Shown here: piece by piece, positions 1-5,388 of the stretch | Numbering within the stretch: position 1 is the stretch's first letter | How the letters are laid out: the number at the start of each line of letters is the position of its first letter | NCBI GenBank assembly: GCA_003170115.1 | Contig: PMZS01000309.1 | Span: 1 to 5,388, forward strand | DNA from: Spirochaetaceae bacterium | Lineage (GTDB): Bacteria > Spirochaetota > Spirochaetia > SZUA-6 > Fen-1364 | Length of the DNA: 5,388 nt | Direction: 5' to 3' | Made by a program: the position numbers and the translations under genes | Notes under the pieces: model-generated | Told to the model about the DNA's origin: nothing | Databases searched by the model: none | Seen by the model: the letters and a program-made list of their open reading frames with translations, nothing else

Positions 1-1
1 C

Positions 2-685
2 GGAATCGAGGTGCCGGCCGGGGTGATCGACATCTCTGTCCAGGCGCCCGACTTGCAGAAGTGGACGGGAACGACATTCGTGGGGCCGGGGATCGTCACT
101 CAACGATCGATCTACACCCTGACGTGGGTGCTTCCGCATCGGACCATCACGATCGATGGGAAAACTGATGACTGGGCAGGTCTCCTGCCTGTCTGGGATT
201 CTGCACTGAACTACAATACATGGCAGGATCAGCCCGGAACGCAGATCGCGCGGGGATTTGCGTGCCGCGACGAGAGGTTCGTGTACTTCAGGTACGACTT
301 TTCCGACGGGAGCCCCCGAGCACAGCTCTCGAAGTTGTTCCGCGAGGTTCTTGCCTACTGCACAATCCTCTATACGAAGCACGACCGCGATGAACTGCAC
401 ATGAACATAAACTTCACCCGCACAATACTCGGCGGCATGGCAACCTCCACCGATCTTGGTGCATGGAACCCTTCGAAAAAAGTCTGGACCGGTCTTGGCA
501 ACGACAAGCTCTCCTACCGCATCGGCGACGGCACACTGGAGATCGCGGTTGCCCTGGATGTCATCAAGCCGTACGTCGGCGGCGATACCGCCGAAGCCAC
601 ATTTTCCGTCGCAAACGCGGAACATACCGGCAACTGGCTCAACCACAACGGCACAGATTCGCGAATTCTCGACTTCGGATTCTGA
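2..685 (+). CDS. C-terminal part of a probable extracytoplasmic protein with a DOMON/CBM9-like domain (5' end outside window)
   Basis: The frame is open from base 2 and ends at TGA 683-685, so the gene enters from outside the window. A GTG at 11-13 could act as a start, but the first residues (GIEVPAG, then VIDISVQAPDL) read like the interior of a beta-rich domain, so I treat the gene as 5'-partial with about 227 visible residues. Around visible residues 48-58 lies ITIDGKTDDW, the usual opening of DOMON/CBM9-type beta-sandwich domains. It is followed by alternating strands such as RFVYFRYDFSD and TLEIAVALDVI, which fit that fold to the C-terminus. Such domains bind carbohydrates or haem in secreted or envelope proteins; the ligand here cannot be told. 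No sorting signal, membrane anchor or catalytic motif is visible in this part. By hand count bases 1-685 are about 58% GC, lower than the genes that follow. The domain assignment is moderate and the molecular function is unknown. Confidence 0.7.
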   Translation, partial: GIEVPAGVIDISVQAPDLQKWTGTTFVGPGIVTQRSIYTLTWVLPHRTITIDGKTDDWAGLLPVWDSALNYNTWQDQPGTQIARGFACRDERFVYFRYDFSDGSPRAQLSKLFREVLAYCTILYTKHDRDELHMNINFTRTILGGMATSTDLGAWNPSKKVWTGLGNDKLSYRIGDGTLEIAVALDVIKPYVGGDTAEATFSVANAEHTGNWLNHNGTDSRILDFGF

Positions 686-693
686 GCAGCTCA

Positions 694-711
694 AATTGAC
701 TGCATTCAATT
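694..711. repeat. 6-bp perfect inverted repeat in the gap before the decarboxylase gene, possible operator
   Basis: AATTGA (694-699) and TCAATT (706-711) are exact reverse complements separated by 6 bases. The dyad overlaps the proposed -35 box at 696-701, which is a common place for a repressor site. The arms are short and AT-rich, so this could be chance, and it does not resemble an intrinsic terminator because it has no GC-rich stem or T-run. Confidence 0.25.
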
Positions 712-725
712 GCCAGGGCTACTAT
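696..725 (+). promoter_or_regulatory. Candidate sigma70-type promoter for the PLP decarboxylase gene
   Basis: TTGACT at 696-701 matches the -35 consensus at 5 of 6 positions. After an 18-base spacer, TACTAT at 720-725 matches the -10 consensus at 4 of 6, including the TAnnnT core. The predicted transcription start, about 7-8 bases after the -10 box, falls at about 732-733, where a second in-frame ATG of the decarboxylase begins. If the promoter is real, the message would be leaderless from ATG 733, and ATG 724 would lie inside the -10 box. The surrounding gap is visibly more AT-rich than the genes. No experimental support is available. Confidence 0.4.
715..718 (+). promoter_or_regulatory. Possible Shine-Dalgarno site for ATG 724
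   Basis: AGGG at 715-718 stands 5 bases before ATG 724. It is short but correctly spaced, and it is the main reason to prefer the longer decarboxylase start over ATG 733. It competes with the promoter reading of the same stretch (-10 box at 720-725). Confidence 0.35.
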
Positions 726-2133
726 GTGCTGCATGGACACCCATTCGATCCTGCGGAACCTGCGGCGGCAAGCGTCGGAGATGCGTCTTCTGGAGCAGGC
801 ACGCGGCTACGCCGCCGAGTACATTGCCGGAATGCGCTCGATGCCGGCCGTCCCGGATGCGCGGGCCCTGCGGGGGCTGGAGTCCCTTCCGAGAGCGCTT
901 CCTGAGGCCCCGACCGATCCGTCGCGCATTCTCGAGATGCTTCATCGCTACGGGTCACCGGCCACCGTGCCCTACAATGGGGGCCGGTATTTCGGATTTG
1001 TGAACGGGGGAGCCCTTCCTGCCGCGCTCGCTGCCCGATGGCTTGCCGATGTATGGGACCAGAACGCCGCGATGCACGTGATGTCACCCGTCGCGTCAGC
1101 CCTGGAAGCGGCATGCGAGGAATGGCTGGTCAGCCTCCTGGGCCTGCCCCCGGGAACCGCGGCGGGGTTTGTCGGGGGGACATCAATCGCAACCCTCTGC
1201 GGGCTCGCCGCCGGCCGGGACGAGCTTCTCCGCCGCGCGGGATGGGACTGCGGCTCGCGGGGACTTCCGGGCGCGCCGGAGATCCGGGTCGTCATTGGAG
1301 AGCAGGCGCATGCGAGCGTGTACAAGGCTCTCGGCCTCCTCGGATTGGGGAGAGACCGGGTGGAGCGTGTGCCCGTGGACGGCCAGGGCCGGATCATTCC
1401 CTCGCGCCTGCCGCGGATGGATGGCAGAACTCTCCTTATTCTGCAGGCGGGCAACGTGAACACCGGCGCCTTCGATCCCTTTGCGTCCCTCCTCCCCGCG
1501 GCGCGCGAGGCGGGTGCGTGGATCCACGTCGACGGTGCATTCGGACTCTGGGCGGCAGCCTCTCCGCTGCATCAGCACCTCATGGAGGGAGCCGAGCTCG
1601 CCGACTCCTGGTCAGCCGATGCGCACAAGACGCTCAATGCGCCGTACGACAACGGCCTCGTCTTCTGCAGGAGCAGGGAGGCGCTTGCGGCGGCGATGCG
1701 CGCAGCGGGCGCGTATTTCGTCTTCAGCACGGAACGCGACGGGATGATGTACGCGCCCGACATGTCCAGACGGGCACGTGCAGTCGACCTGTGGGCAGCC
1801 CTGCTCTCCCTGGGACGGTCCGGTGTGGCTGCCCTCGTGGAGGAGCTCTGCAGTCTGGCCGGGTTGTTCGGCCGCCGCCTGGCGGCGGAGGGCTTTTCGA
1901 TTCAGAACGACGTGGTATTCAACCAGGTGCTCGTGACCTGCGCGACTCCGGACCTCACGAAGGCCACCCTCGCGCTCCTCCAGGGTTCCGGCGAATGCTG
2001 GTGCGGGGCAACCACCTGGAACAATGTCCCCGCCATTCGAATCAGCGTCTGCTCTTTTGCCACTACGGAGGAAGACATCGAGCGGTCTGTCAGGGCGTTC
2101 GTCACGGCGCGAGAGAAAGCCCTCAGGGGATGA
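724..2133 (+). CDS. Group II pyridoxal-phosphate-dependent decarboxylase (amino acid decarboxylase family)
   Basis: This 469-residue protein has the type I PLP fold of the group II decarboxylases (aromatic amino acid, glutamate and related decarboxylases), which remove the alpha-carboxyl of an amino acid to give an amine. Visible landmarks in order: YFGFVNGG (89-96); the cofactor phosphate-binding loop GFVGGTSIAT (148-157); EQAHASV with His196, expected to stack on the PLP ring; NTGAFDP (246-252); HVDGAFG with Asp270, which pairs with the pyridine nitrogen; and SADAHKTLN with Lys302, the Schiff-base lysine. The C-terminal RISVCSFATTEEDIERS (439-455) is also typical. All core cofactor residues are present, so the enzyme should be active in the cytoplasm. 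The substrate cannot be read from sequence; some relatives are annotated as aminotransferases. ATG 724 has AGGG 5 bases upstream; ATG 733 (protein MDTHS...) is an alternative favoured by a promoter-like pair. The 3' end overlaps the convergent dehydrogenase gene by 11 bases. Confidence 0.9.
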   Translation: MCCMDTHSILRNLRRQASEMRLLEQARGYAAEYIAGMRSMPAVPDARALRGLESLPRALPEAPTDPSRILEMLHRYGSPATVPYNGGRYFGFVNGGALPAALAARWLADVWDQNAAMHVMSPVASALEAACEEWLVSLLGLPPGTAAGFVGGTSIATLCGLAAGRDELLRRAGWDCGSRGLPGAPEIRVVIGEQAHASVYKALGLLGLGRDRVERVPVDGQGRIIPSRLPRMDGRTLLILQAGNVNTGAFDPFASLLPAAREAGAWIHVDGAFGLWAAASPLHQHLMEGAELADSWSADAHKTLNAPYDNGLVFCRSREALAAAMRAAGAYFVFSTERDGMMYAPDMSRRARAVDLWAALLSLGRSGVAALVEELCSLAGLFGRRLAAEGFSIQNDVVFNQVLVTCATPDLTKATLALLQGSGECWCGATTWNNVPAIRISVCSFATTEEDIERSVRAFVTAREKALRG

Positions 2134-3151
2134 CCACGGTGCGAATGCCTGACGAGTATTTTTCCAGCCCGTCCAGCGCGGCATTGATGGCCGCGGCATC
2201 CAGCGGAATGGAGTGCGTGACCACCCGCGACGTGTCCAGTATCCCCCGCCGCGCCATCTCGATGACGGTCGGAAGCTCCGACAGCAGGTGATCGTTGGAC
2301 CCGATGACCTGCGCTTCGGCTCCGAGCACCTCGTTGTAGGTGTCCAGGGTGAGCGGGTCCCTCGTGATGCCCACGAGCACGGCCCTGCCCAGCGGGGCAA
2401 GACACTTCACGGCCTGGTGCATGGTGCGTGAGCTGCCGACCAGCTCGACGGCCACGTCGGCTCCCCTTCCTCCCGTGAGCTTGCGTATCTCCTCCACCGG
2501 ATCCACTTTCCGCGCATTGATGGCAACAGCGCCGAACCGGGTGGCAAAGTCGAGGCTTTCTTCCCGGATGTCGACCGCGAAAACCGTGAGAGCCCCGAAT
2601 GCCCGCGCGAGCTGTACCGCCGACATGCCCAGGCCGCCCACGCCGATGATCGCCGCCGTCTCTCCTGCCCGAAGGCCCGACTTGCGAAGAGCATGGTACG
2701 CCGTTGCCGAGGCGCACATCAGCGTGGCGCCCTGTTCGAAGGGGATCTCGTTCGGCAGGGGGAGGGCGTTGCGGCCGGGGACCGCGATGTACTCCGCGAA
2801 TCCGCCGTTCGTGTAGTGGCCGATCATCAAGCCCGTCGGGCAGAACTGTTCGTTGCCCGAGGCGCAGGAAACGCAGTCCCCGCAGGCGATATTGTAGTGA
2901 AGGCACACGCGGTCGCCGGGCGTGAGGTCCTTGACGGACCCGCCGATCTTCTCCACGATGCCGGAAACCTCGTGCCCGAGGGTCATGGGCAGGGGCCGCA
3001 CGGGCGAAGTGCCCGCCCGGTAGTGCACGTCGGAATGACAGATGCCGGCCGCCTTCACGCGCACCAGGACATCACGATCCCCGATCTTCGGTTGAGGGAT
3101 CTCCTGCATTTCCAGGGGAGACCCGATTTTCACAAGCCGTACGGCTTTCAC
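2123..3151 (-). CDS. Zinc-dependent medium-chain alcohol dehydrogenase
   Basis: A complete 342-residue member of the zinc-containing medium-chain dehydrogenase/reductase family, which interconverts alcohols and aldehydes or ketones using a nicotinamide cofactor. Catalytic zinc ligands are visible as Cys38 (GICHSD), His60-Glu61 (LGHEVSG) and probably Cys146 (TLMCASAT). The structural zinc lobe is intact: Cys90, Cys93, Cys96 and Cys104. The Rossmann fold carries GVGGLG (170-175), and Asp194 at the end of the second strand (FAVDIRE) points to NAD rather than NADP. Length and residue spacing are normal for the family, so it should be an active cytosolic enzyme; the substrate is undetermined, and hydroxyacyl-CoA dehydrogenases of the same superfamily are possible relatives. 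The start is GTG (3149-3151), supported by GGAG 7 bases upstream inside the end of the peptidase gene. Only 4 bases separate it from that gene, so co-transcription is likely. Its 3' end overlaps the convergent decarboxylase gene. Confidence 0.93.
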   Translation of the reverse strand: MKAVRLVKIGSPLEMQEIPQPKIGDRDVLVRVKAAGICHSDVHYRAGTSPVRPLPMTLGHEVSGIVEKIGGSVKDLTPGDRVCLHYNIACGDCVSCASGNEQFCPTGLMIGHYTNGGFAEYIAVPGRNALPLPNEIPFEQGATLMCASATAYHALRKSGLRAGETAAIIGVGGLGMSAVQLARAFGALTVFAVDIREESLDFATRFGAVAINARKVDPVEEIRKLTGGRGADVAVELVGSSRTMHQAVKCLAPLGRAVLVGITRDPLTLDTYNEVLGAEAQVIGSNDHLLSELPTVIEMARRGILDTSRVVTHSIPLDAAAINAALDGLEKYSSGIRTVVIP

Positions 3152-3155
3152 GGCG

Positions 3156-4496
3156 TCACTCCGCCAACGAACCCATGGGGTCCCACGCGGGGAGCACGAT
3201 CGGCGCCTGGTCCAGGGCCGTTCGCAACCGCGCCGGAAGCCTGCTCTTCCGCGCGGCGATCTCGAACATGTGCTCGTCGAACCACGAGTCGTTCATCACG
3301 TAAAACCCCTTGCCCTCGCCCTTCTCACCCCAGCTGTTTTCCACCCGCCATTTTTTCGGCCTTCCCTTCTCCTCGTCCACGCCCGTAAAGAGCATTGCGT
3401 GGTTCATGGCGGTGCGCTTGAACAGGAGCCGGTCCTCCTTGGACGGGAGCTCCAGCGGGGCACCATAGAGGGTCTCGAAGTCGAACATCTTCGCGTCCCA
3501 CACGGAGAGATCACGGTGCATCATCTTGCTGCAGTCGCAGCCGAACCAGACCGGCTCGCCCGCCTTAAGCGATTTCATGGCGGCTTCCTTCAGGGTGGCG
3601 ATGTCGACGTTGAGGTAGGTGACGATCCCTCCTTCGACGACGTTCCCGAGGTACTCCACCGTGAATGTCCTTCCGACGGGGCTGGACTTGCGCGGGTCAT
3701 GCACCAGGCAGACGTAGTCCTGCAGGGGCAACGAAACGTACTCTTTATAGAAGGACGTGGGAGTCATGCCTTTTCTGCGATGGAACTTCTTTTTGTCGTC
3801 CGTCCATTGCCAGTCGAAGCGCTCGGGCGGATTTCCAAGGTGCACGCGGAGAATGGCGTACACGTCGGCAAGGATCTTCTCCCTGGCCTTCCGGATGTCG
3901 GCGGCCGGGTGGTGAGTCCGGCTCAAATCGCGCAGGACCTTTGCCCCGACACGCAGCCGGCCCACCAGCGCATGGTTCATGCTCCCGGTCGCGGATGAGC
4001 TCAGTGTTTCCGGCATGGCCGGCTTGGGCACCAGGCCGTACTTCACTGCGATATTCACGAACATGTTCCACTGGCCGCCGTCGTTCACGCAGTTTTCAAG
4101 GATCGTGACCACCGTGCGGTCGTCGATGTCGCGATCCGCGGTTTCGGTCATCGCCTCCAGGAAGTAATTGGCCTTCTCCAGCTTGTCCCAGAACATGAGC
4201 CAGTTCTGGCTGAACTCGAAGTTTTTCAACTTCAGCTTTTTCACCAGGCCCGCGCGCAGGAGGTTGGTGCCCGCGAAGAGCCAGCACCGGCCCGAGCTCT
4301 TCTGGTCGGTCGGGGTCCAGTCATCAAGTCGGATGGAAAAATTGCGGTCGATGGACATCGCGATCTTCTGGTTCAGCGCGAGCTTCCCCGCGTCGGATTC
4401 CGCCATTGCGTTCTGCCGCACCGTGTTCAGCGGCTCCTCTTCGAATTTCCGCGCCTGCTCCTCGATGAATCGTCGTGTGACTGCCGTGTCTGCCAT
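3156..4496 (-). CDS. pepC: Bleomycin hydrolase / aminopeptidase C (peptidase family C1B)
   Basis: This 446-residue protein is a papain-fold cysteine aminopeptidase of family C1B, cytosolic enzymes that usually form hexameric barrels with the active sites inside. The catalytic set is complete: Gln65 (oxyanion hole) and Cys71 in QKSSGRCWLFAG, His366 in MNHAMLFTGV, and Asn387 in WRVENSWGE. Other family blocks are present: NDGGQWNM (138-145), LGNPPERF (220-227), TVEYLGNV (279-286) and VWFGCD (316-321). The C-terminus, LPAWDPMGSLAE, is the conserved tail that in studied homologues reaches into the active site and sets aminopeptidase behaviour; it is intact. Expected work is removal of N-terminal residues from peptides; relatives also act on bleomycin and homocysteine thiolactone. 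The frame stays open upstream to 4643, but I place the start at ATG 4494-4496: family length fits (about 450 residues), the longer version would run into the permease gene, and a promoter-like sequence ends 6 bases before this ATG. No Shine-Dalgarno is visible, in keeping with a leaderless message. The name pepC follows bacterial family usage. Confidence 0.95.
   Translation of the reverse strand: MADTAVTRRFIEEQARKFEEEPLNTVRQNAMAESDAGKLALNQKIAMSIDRNFSIRLDDWTPTDQKSSGRCWLFAGTNLLRAGLVKKLKLKNFEFSQNWLMFWDKLEKANYFLEAMTETADRDIDDRTVVTILENCVNDGGQWNMFVNIAVKYGLVPKPAMPETLSSSATGSMNHALVGRLRVGAKVLRDLSRTHHPAADIRKAREKILADVYAILRVHLGNPPERFDWQWTDDKKKFHRRKGMTPTSFYKEYVSLPLQDYVCLVHDPRKSSPVGRTFTVEYLGNVVEGGIVTYLNVDIATLKEAAMKSLKAGEPVWFGCDCSKMMHRDLSVWDAKMFDFETLYGAPLELPSKEDRLLFKRTAMNHAMLFTGVDEEKGRPKKWRVENSWGEKGEGKGFYVMNDSWFDEHMFEIAARKSRLPARLRTALDQAPIVLPAWDPMGSLAE
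3159..3162 (-). promoter_or_regulatory. Shine-Dalgarno site of the alcohol dehydrogenase, inside the peptidase 3' end
   Basis: On the minus strand GGAG is followed directly by the peptidase TGA (3158-3156), then CGCC, then the GTG start (3151-3149). The spacing to the start is 7 bases. The site overlaps the last sense codon (Glu) of the peptidase, an arrangement that suits translational coupling in one operon and supports GTG as the true start. Confidence 0.65.
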
Positions 4497-4502
4497 TCGG
4501 CG

Positions 4503-4531
4503 AGTGTAGGAGCGGCGCAGGTCGCGGTCAA
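4503..4531 (-). promoter_or_regulatory. Candidate sigma70-type promoter for a leaderless peptidase (pepC) message
   Basis: On the minus strand TTGACC (4531-4526) matches the -35 consensus at 5 of 6, and TACACT (4508-4503) matches the -10 consensus at 4 of 6, with an optimal 17-base spacer. Only 6 bases separate the -10 box from ATG 4496, so transcription should begin at or next to the start codon. The gap between the permease stop (4551-4549) and this ATG is just 52 bases and lacks a Shine-Dalgarno sequence, which fits. It would let the peptidase and dehydrogenase be expressed separately from the transporter genes. Confidence 0.5.
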
Positions 4532-4548
4532 GGACACGCAGTGCTCTT

Positions 4549-5334
4549 CTATGACGATGCACCCCCGTAGCGCCGAAGGCCTGCCCGCCAGAAAAGACGA
4601 GCGGCGGTGAAGAGGGCCGCGGCGAACAGCCACGCACCGGCAAGGAGCTGCCAGGTGAGGCGCCCGGCCAGCGCCTGCGCGGGGACCGTCACGGCAAACG
4701 CCACGGGGACGATGAATGTCAGGGCAAAGCGCATCCAGCCGGGATAGATGCTTACCGGCCATCGCCCCGCTTCGTACATGCTCTGGAACACCATGAGGAT
4801 GTTTTCCACGCGCACCAGCCAGAACGCGGAAGTGGCCAGGATCATCCAGAAGCTGTAGACGATCACTCCCCCGGCAATGAGCGCCGCGGCAAAGCCCGCC
4901 GCGTGGAGCGCCCCCAGCGCCGTACCGAGCCGGACGAGGGCAACCGCCAGGACGGCAATACCGAGGCCCACGTCGGTCAGCTTCCAGATCTCCACCCTCT
5001 GGATGCTGGACAGCAGCTGCGCATCCTCGGGTTTCACCAGGGTGAAATCCAGGGACCCGTCCCGCACCGATTCGATGAGCTGCTCGAGGCTGGGCTGGAT
5101 CATCATCCGGATCGCGCCCCCGACGAGGAAGAACACCCCGACGAGCCCGAGGACCTGGTCCGGCGTCCATCCGCCGAGCGTCGAGGTGTAGGAGAAGATG
5201 ACGGCGAGCCCGGCGATCGCCGTACCCAGCTCCAGGAGAGACTCGAAAAGCTGCACGAAAAAGTTCACGCGATAGGCAAGCTCGCCCATGACGCCCACCC
5301 GGAAGAATGTCCAGAGGAGACGCAGGTACCTCAT
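4549..5334 (-). CDS. ABC-2 type transporter permease subunit (ABC2_membrane_6-like)
   Basis: A 261-residue integral membrane protein with about six hydrophobic segments, roughly residues 30-49, 60-78, 121-138, 146-172, 203-222 and 230-248. The loop near residues 93-120 reads GSLDFTLVKP then IQRVEIWKLTD, the characteristic cytoplasmic stretch of the ABC-2 permease family that works as a pair of permeases with one separate ATPase. These systems are thought to be exporters; the cargo is mostly unknown. ATG 5332-5334 gives the normal N-terminus MRYLRLLWTFFRVG and the usual length of about 260. A longer frame back to GTG 5385 would add 17 arginine-rich residues and overlap the end of the preceding gene, so I reject it. 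A weak GGA lies 9 bases before the ATG. The preceding gene ends 19 bases upstream and has a similar C-terminus, which suggests an operon. The ATPase is not in the window. Confidence 0.88.
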   Translation of the reverse strand: MRYLRLLWTFFRVGVMGELAYRVNFFVQLFESLLELGTAIAGLAVIFSYTSTLGGWTPDQVLGLVGVFFLVGGAIRMMIQPSLEQLIESVRDGSLDFTLVKPEDAQLLSSIQRVEIWKLTDVGLGIAVLAVALVRLGTALGALHAAGFAAALIAGGVIVYSFWMILATSAFWLVRVENILMVFQSMYEAGRWPVSIYPGWMRFALTFIVPVAFAVTVPAQALAGRLTWQLLAGAWLFAAALFTAARLFWRAGLRRYGGASS

Positions 5335-5353
5335 GCGCCGGATTCCACTCGCT

Positions 5354-5388
5354 TCACGCGCCCACCGCCGAATAGATGCGCACACCGG
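5354..5388 (-). CDS. 3' end of an upstream gene, probably the partner ABC-2 permease (cut by window edge)
   Basis: Reading the minus strand from 5386, the last codons give GVRIYSAVGA and stop at TGA 5356-5354, 19 bases before the downstream permease ATG. This resembles the C-terminus of that permease, GLRRYGGASS: glycine, a hydrophobic residue, arginine, one residue, tyrosine, then a small-residue tail. Two-permease systems of this type often encode the two homologous subunits side by side. Only ten residues are visible, so the call rests on context and a short resemblance. Confidence 0.5.
   Translation of the reverse strand, partial: GVRIYSAVGA

Noticed and set aside
2117..2133. Possible terminator hairpin at CCCTCAGGGG near the convergent stops
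   Set aside because: The self-complementary arms are only 3-4 bases with a 2-3 base loop and there is no T-run, so no stable intrinsic terminator forms.
1038..2291. Long plus-strand open frame (417 codons) overlapping the decarboxylase gene in another frame
   Set aside because: Its translation is arginine-, glycine- and proline-rich without any domain, and it covers the well-supported PLP decarboxylase. Long shadow frames are expected in GC-rich coding DNA.
1902..2906. Minus-strand open frame (334 codons) overlapping the dehydrogenase and the decarboxylase end
   Set aside because: It is out of frame with the clearly recognisable zinc dehydrogenase on the same strand and has a low-complexity, arginine-rich composition with no family signature.
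4497..4643. 49-residue N-terminal extension of the peptidase
   Set aside because: It would overlap the permease coding end, adds arginine- and proline-rich sequence not found in the family, and crosses the proposed promoter at 4503-4531. The family length fits ATG 4496.
4427..5170. Minus-strand open frame (247 codons) across the permease gene
   Set aside because: It is a frame-shifted shadow of the permease: the product is soluble and rich in arginine, glycine and proline, with no membrane segments or known motif.
5335..5385. 17-residue N-terminal extension of the ABC permease from GTG 5385
   Set aside because: It overlaps the end of the preceding gene, and the family N-terminus begins at MRYLRLLW.

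Overview
This is a GC-rich bacterial chromosomal window. A hand count gives about 58% GC for bases 1-685; sampled 60-base stretches of the later genes run from about 63% to over 75%. It holds four intact or nearly intact protein genes and two fragments cut by the window edges. I see no RNA gene, insertion sequence, CRISPR array or phage gene. The phylum cannot be fixed from the sequence. Two possible leaderless-type promoters (a TAnnnT box 6-7 nt before an ATG) occur here, and such promoters are common in Deinococcus and Actinobacteria, but that is only a hint.

Left part, plus strand: the window opens inside a gene (bases 2-685). Its C-terminal half looks like a DOMON/CBM9-type beta-sandwich, probably part of an extracytoplasmic protein. 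After a short AT-rich gap (686-723) comes a complete group II pyridoxal-phosphate-dependent decarboxylase (724-2133). Its start is open to debate, because the gap carries both a Shine-Dalgarno-like AGGG (for ATG 724) and a promoter-like pair whose predicted start site falls at ATG 733.

Right part, minus strand, read from right to left: the last codons of one gene (5354-5388), then an ABC-2 type permease (4549-5334), then a bleomycin hydrolase/aminopeptidase C cysteine peptidase (3156-4496), then a zinc-dependent medium-chain alcohol dehydrogenase (2123-3151). The truncated tail closely resembles the C-terminus of the permease beside it, so it is probably the partner permease of a two-permease exporter whose ATPase should lie outside the window. 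The peptidase gene appears to have its own promoter just after the permease stop codon. The dehydrogenase follows the peptidase after only 4 bases and is probably co-transcribed with it.

The two halves converge: the 3' ends of the decarboxylase and dehydrogenase genes overlap by 11 bases, leaving no room for a terminator between them. The peptidase (peptide to amino acid), the decarboxylase (amino acid to amine) and the dehydrogenase (alcohol/aldehyde conversion) could all act in amino-acid catabolism, but that link rests on neighbourhood alone. I do not see a clearly new system; the most interesting signals are the paired leaderless-type promoters.
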